Shown here: positions 57,027 through 64,000 of the stretch, piece after piece
How the letters are laid out: the number at the start of each line of letters is the position of its first letter
Position numbering within the stretch: position 1 is the first letter of the stretch
NCBI GenBank assembly: GCA_017607445.1
Contig: JAEVHH010000002.1
Location: 6,850,001 to 6,914,000 of the forward strand
Direction of reading: 5' to 3'
Length of the DNA stretch: 64,000 nt
From: Histoplasma ohiense
Lineage: Eukaryota; Ascomycota; Eurotiomycetes; Onygenales; Ajellomycetaceae
The notes under the pieces: generated by a model
What the model saw: the letters and a program-made list of their open reading frames with translations, nothing else
Database searches by the model: none
What the model was told of the DNA's origin: nothing
Made by a program: the position numbers and the translations under genes

Positions 57027-57852
57027 AATGAATGATTTGCCATTTTTCAAGCAATGAAGGTGTTGTTTAGTATCGAGGTCTAGGCGCAATCATCGAAGAA
57101 TAAATAAACGTTTCGTGTGTTATATGTATTTATTTGAAATTTAATAGTCAAGAGGTAGCATGTTATTTTACACAATTCCCCCTTGTTTCTTTCAATTGCG
57201 AGGCAATCGAACCTCCCTTACTCCCCCCCTTAATGGCCGTCATGATATTTCTATTGATATATTTTTTGAGCCCACACCTAATGTTCAATAGCCCTTTTGG
57301 GCAGGTATTTGTATTGGGTTCTCTGCACAAATCGCTCCTTTAGCCAGCCGCCGTGGTTATCTCTATTGTTAACCGTCACCTCCATTTAATCTTGGGCGCA
57401 TTCGCAATGTAGTGAAGTATGTAGTCGTTTTTGGACAGAGCGGGAATGAGAATTTTTATCAAGTAGATAGAGGATCCGTGAGAATAGAATATATAGATGA
57501 TTAACAAAGCTATTGGTACTATTGATACATTTGCGGCCAGCTCATATTCAATCACGAGAACTCAATTTTTTCAAGTTTCATGGATCTGTGCTCAGCAGCA
57601 CAGCAGCACACATGGCGACTTTTTAGGAAGGACTTAAAAATGTCACCCCGGAACGGAAGGGAAAGAGGGAGAGAGGGACAGAAGGAGAAAGAGGCAATGG
57701 TTATAAAAGGGGTAACTGGAATGTGGTGATATAAGAATAAATAATATAAAATAACATAGAAGTCAGAATTGAAAATGCCAAGAATGGGACGAAGATTGTG
57801 GGATATCGTTTGATAACAGAAGTAAGCAGAACGCGACAAAACAAAAGTCATG
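57027..57852. other. Convergent 3' region; no gene
   Basis: Between the GGT stop and the stop of the minus-strand acidic protein. AT-rich with possible polyadenylation signals (AATAAATAAACG at about 57100). No ORF supported. Confidence 0.5.
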
Positions 57853-60715
57853 TTATCCAGCAGCGGCAAGGACAGTCCTTAGGTTTACCATGAACCTATC
57901 CTTCAATTTGTCCAGAGGACCGTTGTCCCGATATCTGTCAGAGTCGCGTCGCTCCCGTCTTCGTCCTTCGTAATGGCTATCCCTTCTCTGGGGTTTTTCT
58001 TCCACTAGATCCTCAGCCCTTCTCGATCTCCGATGTTCCCGTCGGCGCCTCCCTGCGTCGGCGTCATCAAGCGAGTCTCTTGGCGAGGTATTCTCGCGAC
58101 TTCTTGGCTCCTTCTCGCCATGATGCCGATGTTTGTGACGAGAATTGGAATGGGGTCTGGAGCTGCTTGAAGAATCTGATGGACGGGAAGTAGATAGCCT
58201 TCTCTCGTATTGTTCGGTTACATTAAGCTTGAGTAAGGGCCCGTTGGTTTCGGACTCTCCACTGGCCATAAGCTTCAGTAGCGCGACTGGTTTGGAGGTT
58301 ATGGTTGACAAGCTAAACGAGGTAGATTCCCTTCTACTTTGAGAAGAACCTGAATGGCGACTGGTATCAAACGAATCCTTTGCCGCGCTGTCCCTCCTAG
58401 CTCGTCCTTCACTATGCCTGCGATTGGCCCTTCTGTGTCGTTCAGCTCTTTCCTCGTCGGAACTTCGCCTTGGTGATCTCTGTTTCTTCACTTCGCCATG
58501 AACTTCCCACTTTGGATTTGCAAAAGCAGCTCGTTCGCGTTCTTGACCGTGAAGAGCATAACTGTCAGAAGAGCTCTTGGACTCTCGCCTCCCATGCTCC
58601 CATTGCGAGCGATGCCGTCGTTTTCTCCGTCTTGTTTTCAATGATGCAGCGCCCTCTGCTGATTCTCCTGCTGGAGAATCGATTATGACATTTTCATGAA
58701 CGTTATCATTGCCAATTTCATCAATTGATCTATCAGCAGTCGACTGATCTGGTGGAATGTCCTCAACCGGAATTTGATCAGGGACATATGTTTCCGGGAG
58801 AGGAGACTCTTCACTAACATTTAACTCTGGAATTGGCTGCTCTGGCGAGGCGTCTGGGACTAGAGTATCTTCCACTTGTGCGGGCTCTTCCGCAACTGGC
58901 TCCTCCACAATTAATTCTTGTGTAGGTGGATTTTCTAGAATCGGTTCTTCAGGGGCAGAGTCCTCATGAGGGGGATCTTCAGCGTCGGCCCCTTCGACGG
59001 AGGGCTCTTCGGCAGGCGGATCAACAACAGGAACGTCTTCAGGGGGACCCTCCGGAGCTGGTTCTTCGAGGACAGGATTTTCTTCTGTTATATCTTCCAC
59101 AGCTAGTTCTTCTGTAATCGGATCCCCCGTTGACTCTTCTTCCGCAAGACATGTTGTCTCGGCTGGTGCACGTTCGGTTGGCGTTTCTTCTGAAAGTGTA
59201 AGTTCTTCATCGCCATGACCATCATCCTTGGGTTCTTCTACGGAAGCCGGAACATCCACGGGATCGTTAGCAGTTGGTTCCTCTGCTGGGCTGTCTTCAA
59301 ATGACTGATCTTCGGCTAGCTCTTCAGTAGGAGATTCTTCGGGCAGCGTTTCTGTAGGTGGTTCTGCAGGAGACAGTTCCTCCGCAGCTTGCTCTTCCAC
59401 AACTTCCTCTTCCGCAGGAGATTCTTCAAGTTTATCTTGTGCCTCTGGCTCTGGAGATACAACTTCAGTGGGAATTTCCCCTTCAAGAACTTCAGCATCC
59501 TTTTCATCGGCTTGGACGTAATCATCCAACTTGGATGCCTCCGCGTCAGGTGAATCAGGCTCATTGGCAATTGTTTCATCCTCTTTGTAGATTTCATTTA
59601 CAGGCTCGCTTGTGTTGTCAGGACAGTGGCTCAATGAGATGTTCTCATCATCGTAATCGCCATCGTGATACAGCTCCGCCTCAGCCTCCTTCTCTGCTTT
59701 CACCCGGGCAACCTCGGCTTCGGGGTCAACATCTGGGAATCGTAGCTCTTGCACGCTGGTCAGCATTGCACTTCCTACAGAATGAAAGTTTATATCACCT
59801 TCATTGTCACAAGCCTCCAGGTTATCTGGAGGCGTTTCGGTCAGAGGATCTGGTTCCTGACTCTCTCCGGGTTCAGACACTTCGGGCTCGACATTTTCTG
59901 GAACTTCATCTGCTGGAGGAGTGGCATCCTCACTCGCGACTACCTCCATTTCCGTCTCCCCCTGTTCAATTTGATCTTGTTTGCAACCTTCCCCATCCTC
60001 GGTTGTTGAATGCTCCTCATTTTTTCCCTCCGTTCCATCTTGACTGAATGTCTCCTCACTCGCTTCCTCTTCTGGTTTCTCAACCTCTTCCTTCACTTCC
60101 CCCTCCTCAGCAACACCTGGAATAGCGTCAGTTGGGTTTCCGATGGATACCATTTCAAATGGAGGTTGGTCTTCTCCAGTGGCATCTTTACATATCAAAC
60201 ATTAATTTTGAGTGCACAACGAGGCTTTTTAAGACAAAACGTAAATGGGAAACCAAAGGTACATCATAAATTATGACCGCGCAAACGAAAAGGAAAATAA
60301 TAACAAAAGAAAAAGGAAAATAGGTAGGGGGGTTCGAAGATGTGATGGAGGTATAATGCACGTACCATTCGAGAGTTCGGGTACAGGTTCACTCGGGTCA
60401 GTCACTGATGGATCATCTGGACCCTTATCCTTGTTCGACTCAATGTCAGCATTGACCTTATCATCGCCGACTGTTCCAACATTCTCATAAATAGGAATGA
60501 CTGGCACGTCTGAGAACTTGAGAGTTTCAAGGTCGAATGTTTGATATTTAAATTGAGGGAGCTTTGCATACAACAACGGAGGCTTCGACATCTTGTACAG
60601 GTATAGCCGACGGGGAAGCACCGTCTCCAGGTGAATTTATATCGATGTCAGACGGCCTTGTGACGCTAAGAGGAGGGTTGTTGTTTTTCTTCTTATTATT
60701 CTTTTTCTTTGCCAT
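57853..60715 (-). CDS. Acidic Pro/Glu-repeat protein with Arg/Ser-rich tail
   Basis: Proposed three exons: 60715-60572, 60516-60366 and 60185-57853; introns 60517-60571 (55 bp) and 60186-60365 (180 bp), GT-AG, frame kept; 875 residues. Starts MAKKKNNKKKNN (Lys/Asn-rich). The long middle (about residues 95-600) consists of irregular short repeats of the type PAEEP / EEPT / PEEE with very high Glu, Pro, Asp and Thr. The last about 260 residues are basic: KTRRRKRRHRSQWEH, then HRRANRRHSEGR, then Arg/Ser/Asp runs and a hydrophobic C-terminal LKDRFMVNLRTVLAAAG. No catalytic domain. Charge segregation suggests a scaffold or RNA/chromatin-associated disordered protein. Alternative: intron 1 retained and translation starting at 60591 (MSKPPLLYAKL), which is in frame with exon 2. 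Family not recognised. Confidence 0.72.
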
Positions 60716-62154
60716 ATTTAGCCGACGAATGATATATCAGAAAACGTAAAGGATCTGGGCGCTGGCGGGGGAATCTGTTGACTTAATAAAGTGTAGCAAG
60801 GTGAGGGGTGAGAAAAGCAAATGAGTCGTCAAAAAGAGTGACACAGTCGAGGGCCACATAAGATTAAGATATGAGAGGATGGAACTGGCGAGGAACAGCA
60901 AAGGGGCGATGTAATAGGAAACAGAAATGCAACGGAGCACATGTTTAACTACAGTTGCAGATGACGCAGGGGGGTATCTTCTCCTGGAAACCGTAGTGGA
61001 AGCCCTGTAAAAACACATCCGCAACCAGCTGGGTGGAAGGCAAATTCATAGACCAATTCGCAGACATGATATGTGACGTTCACCCACCTCCCACAATACG
61101 ACCAGGAACTGATAAATTCACGGGCATGTACCAACCACACTAGAGTGGGTTGACGATGCAAGCCCGACAGCCGACATCATGCAGATGTTGTAAGCACTGG
61201 CGACTTAAAATAACTAGAGGCCCAAAAATATATGGAGAACAAAAGCACAAAAACCTAGAAATGGAAAAAAAAAAAATAAAAAAAATCAAGACAAAACACG
61301 TCCTGAGAAAAAAATACCAGGCAATAACGACATCAACATCTCCCAATGAGAGTCATGAAATTAATTTAAACATGGGCGGAAGTATTTCGCCTAGTAAATG
61401 GATTAATTTAACCCACATGCATCAAGCAGAGCGCATATCCCAGGGAGGGCGATGCCTCACGAGTGACATGGTAATTTCCTTGCCTGGGATGACCTGAGGT
61501 TTCTGCCCAACGTTTCCGGCAATTGGCTCCGGTGATTGCAGGGCGGATGGGGGTGCAGCTTTCCACTGGGCCGTAATTGGATTGGTCTCAGTCGTTTAGT
61601 CCTAAGATGACTGTGTACTATGTATGCTGAGCGGCCTGCACATATCACACAATAACCACTCATAAAAAATGATGCAGTATTCCCACTGACGGCTTTCCAC
61701 ATAAGCCTGGCGGGGAAGTCTGGCGTACGTGAGCGGAGCGGTTCCTGGATGCTTCTGGACTATTGATCCAGTGCTGGGGTATTGCTGGAGCAACGCGATC
61801 GTCCATCTGCAAAGCGAAGGATGCAGCACGATCAAAGCATCAAATCGAGAGTGGCTGGGCGAGGTTAGCCATCGCAGCCCACAGTCGAACCCCCAGGCTA
61901 AGGGCCTCACATTCCGAGAAAGTGGAGGTTGCAAACGAACGGAGAGGTTTGAGGTGGTTGAGCGAAGGTGAGATATCCATCCTCGGAATGGGGTCAAAGC
62001 CTCGACCCCGTGACCTGGACCCCCGATTGGCCAGTATTCCTTGGCGCCACTCGCGATTGGATGCCCCGTGGCTGCAGGTTTGGGGCCTGATCTTGGGAGC
62101 AAAGCTGCAGGCTTAGGCAGGTAAACAGTCAAATCACCAACTCAGACACTTCCC
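60716..62154. other. Upstream/intergenic region, no gene supported
   Basis: Promoter side of the acidic-protein gene, then AT-rich sequence with A-tracts (61265-61290), then a more GC-rich segment (about 61700-62110) with 176- and 117-codon frames on opposite strands that resemble nothing I know. Not called. Confidence 0.45.
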
Positions 62155-62450
62155 CATCATATTCTATTCTCTCAACCTCTGTTTTTCATCTTCTATATAA
62201 AAAAATCTATTACTTTCAAATCATATTTTCAATACTATCAAATAACTTTTTATTTAAAAAGAATATATTAATCTATTGAATAAAATGAGCTAGTTATATC
62301 TATCTATATAAATTTTATTATCAGATTCAGAGTTTTAATTGTGTAATTGTATTTTTCACTTTGAGTTGATTTTATATTACTGAATTTCTTTTAAAGGATT
62401 TTATATATAAAATCCAATCATTGACTCGAATCTTCTCTTCTGATTAGAAA
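62155..62450. mobile_element. Decayed fragment of element C 3' region
   Basis: Aligns by eye with 9050-9290 of C2: shared blocks include the TTTTTATT.AAAAAGAATA..T.AAT stretch, the TTTTTATTGTGAAATTTGAAG-like stretch and TTTTCCATTTTGAGTTGA-like sequence. It is far more AT-shifted than the copies in the nest. Only the segment between LTR and antisense gene is present; no LTR or pol nearby. Confidence 0.7.
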
Positions 62451-64000
62451 CACAAATAGTTATCTTTTACTGTTGACATTTTGATTACATCTTAAAGTGG
62501 GGAAGCGTCCAAGTAACTAGGTGATTGGTGATTTGTCCAAGAAACTTGGTGATAGATTACGTTACTCCGCTTCATCTTTTTCAGTGGACATTGAGACCCC
62601 ATTCGAATATATGCTTTGGCGGATTTTCTTTTCGATACAGTTTGCCACTCACAGATTACAGTGGGAGAAATCAACGGTTGCCAATTCTCCTTTCTATAAA
62701 TAAATAATTCCTGCCTTGGGCTCTTAGAATCGGATACGCCCTAGGAACACTGCGGCTAATCTGCACAGAGAAGACAGGATTCAAACTATTAGAAACAGAT
62801 CAATTTGAAATCTGTAGCACAGAGCCTCCACCATTATATTGGAATAAACCATGGCTAGGCCTAGGCTTTCACATTTTCAAGATGATGTTCCCAGAAAACC
62901 TTATGTCAAGGTCTTTAGAATCATAATATCTTCTGGTTATTTATGATTAAGGCTGTACCAGTTTAAACCATCTCCACCTCGCTCGAAACGGGATACTTTT
63001 CACATCGAGGGCTTTATCATTTCTGTCATAACAATTCACACTTTCCAGCCACCTCCAACCTAGGGCTGCCCAAGGCGACAGACAACAAGACAAGATATCG
63101 AAAGTTGGGCATAACAGCCCACGGACCTACGTGTGCCAGCAAGTTCCAGCTCAGCAGTTACTCATGAACAATCAATTCTCCTTCCAATTGGCAATGAGCC
63201 AACGTGGGTAGGGCTCAACTGAAAAAAACTGCGTACCCACGGATGCCATTTGCATAAATCTCTCAGACAAGCATACCGCCCAAGTGTCCAGTGTCCATCC
63301 CAAGGAATTCATGGAGTCACGAAACGACACGGACGCCATATTCCGCGATAGCCGTTTCTGAAACAGACGTCCATCGTTTTCAAATCCATCCCCCCATTAC
63401 TTCGCATACATAGCTCTCTAAATAACCCTCATCCAAACATCAGGAAATAGATCATGACTGCTGAAAGCATACCTTACGAATTACGTTCAACCCATCGCTC
63501 GATTGGAAACGGACACTACAAGAGCACAACATAAGAAACAGCGACCCTGGAGATTCTCTCATACCATGGGCCCACACAACGCCATGCTCGATAACTCAGT
63601 AAAACAGTCTGCATGTTGGGTTTTCCATGGCCGGCGAAGATTTCCTGACTTGGCCTCGTACAGCTTTGCTTAGTGCGACCAGGCTCCTGTCCGCCTCACC
63701 AGTACAAGAAACGATTTAATCAACGTGGCAAATGATATTTGTTGTCTTGTATGCCACTCTTCGTGCGGAAAGTTTGAATACTAGTATCACTGGGTTATGA
63801 TCATCATTGTCCTTCATTGTGCGTATCCTCTAGCTGCCACACTCTGGAAGGTATTGGCCAAGCAAACAATGAGGCTGGACGGATTAATATTTATCCTGTC
63901 TATTCTGTGGACTATGCCAATGGCCTGCAGTTATTGTCATTTCGTCAAACATTAACGAGAGAACTCCCACTCCTGGTATTGGAGGCTACAATGCAGGAAA
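62451..64000. other. No gene seen to window end
   Basis: Mixed composition, ORFs of at most about 60 codons, no tRNA or repeat structure that I can support. Confidence 0.45.

Noticed and set aside
59358..60047. 229-codon plus frame
   Set aside because: Shadow of the acidic repeat gene on the other strand; the repeats keep several frames open.
62740..62850. tRNA-like sequence (anticodon-arm-like CAGATTTCAAATTGATCTG on the minus strand)
   Set aside because: The loop is 9 nt, the T-arm stem does not pair and no acceptor stem is found; at best a decayed tRNA piece.

Overview
The window looks like a chromosome segment from a filamentous ascomycete. An Onygenales / Ajellomycetaceae relative of Blastomyces is my best guess. 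The evidence is short GT-AG introns, fungal housekeeping genes (an Rlp24, a Tim14/Pam18, a fungal DUF2985-type membrane protein), and a sharp split between a GC-poor retrotransposon block and a GC-normal gene-bearing block. The species is an inference from this pattern, not a database match.

Left block (1 to about 38.8 kb). This is a nest of Ty3/Gypsy LTR retrotransposons, almost all broken by TGA stops and depleted in CpG. Reading LTR ends and 5-bp target-site duplications (TSDs) gives an explicit order. An old element F (4590-8565, continuing after 36700) was hit by element C2 (minus, 8566-36694, TSD GTATA, 271-bp LTRs). C2 was hit in gag by element A2 (minus, 14928-35908, TSD AGTTT, 597-bp LTRs). 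A2 was hit twice: in its 3' LTR by element B (minus, 14970-22399, TSD CCTAA, 263-bp LTRs) and in its integrase tail by a second C element, C1 (plus, 23328-30666, TSD ATACA). At the far left a second A copy (A1, plus, entering from outside the window) sits in a fragment of a C-family LTR. F also carries a 202-bp perfect-centre palindrome built from two inverted copies of the B LTR end, with its own 5-bp TSD.

Two features of these elements stand out. First, both C copies and the B copy carry, between pol and the 3' LTR, a gene on the opposite strand to gag-pol. It has introns and encodes a spaced six-cysteine motif (C-x2-C-x10/11-C-x8/9-C-x2-C-x6-C), present twice in C and once in B. Second, all three families have, at the expected primer-binding site, a 9-13 nt sequence complementary to a site inside their own LTR, as expected for Tf1/sushi-type self-priming.

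Boundary (37.7-40.7 kb). A 1058-bp hAT-like non-autonomous DNA transposon (8-bp TSD GTCAGATT) with an internal minisatellite is followed by a frameshifted, truncated dihydrodipicolinate-synthase-family pseudogene.

Right block (40.7-64 kb). The genes are a four-helix DUF2985-type membrane protein (minus), a single-finger C2H2 protein (plus, three exons), an unrecognised Pro-rich-tailed membrane protein (minus), RLP24 (minus, with a 5-nt first coding exon) divergent from TIM14/PAM18 (plus, three exons), a gamma-glutamyltranspeptidase-family enzyme (plus, four exons), and an 875-residue acidic Pro/Glu-repeat protein with a basic Arg/Ser-rich tail (minus, three exons). The last about 3.3 kb appears non-coding, apart from a decayed piece of the C element 3' region at about 62.16-62.45 kb.
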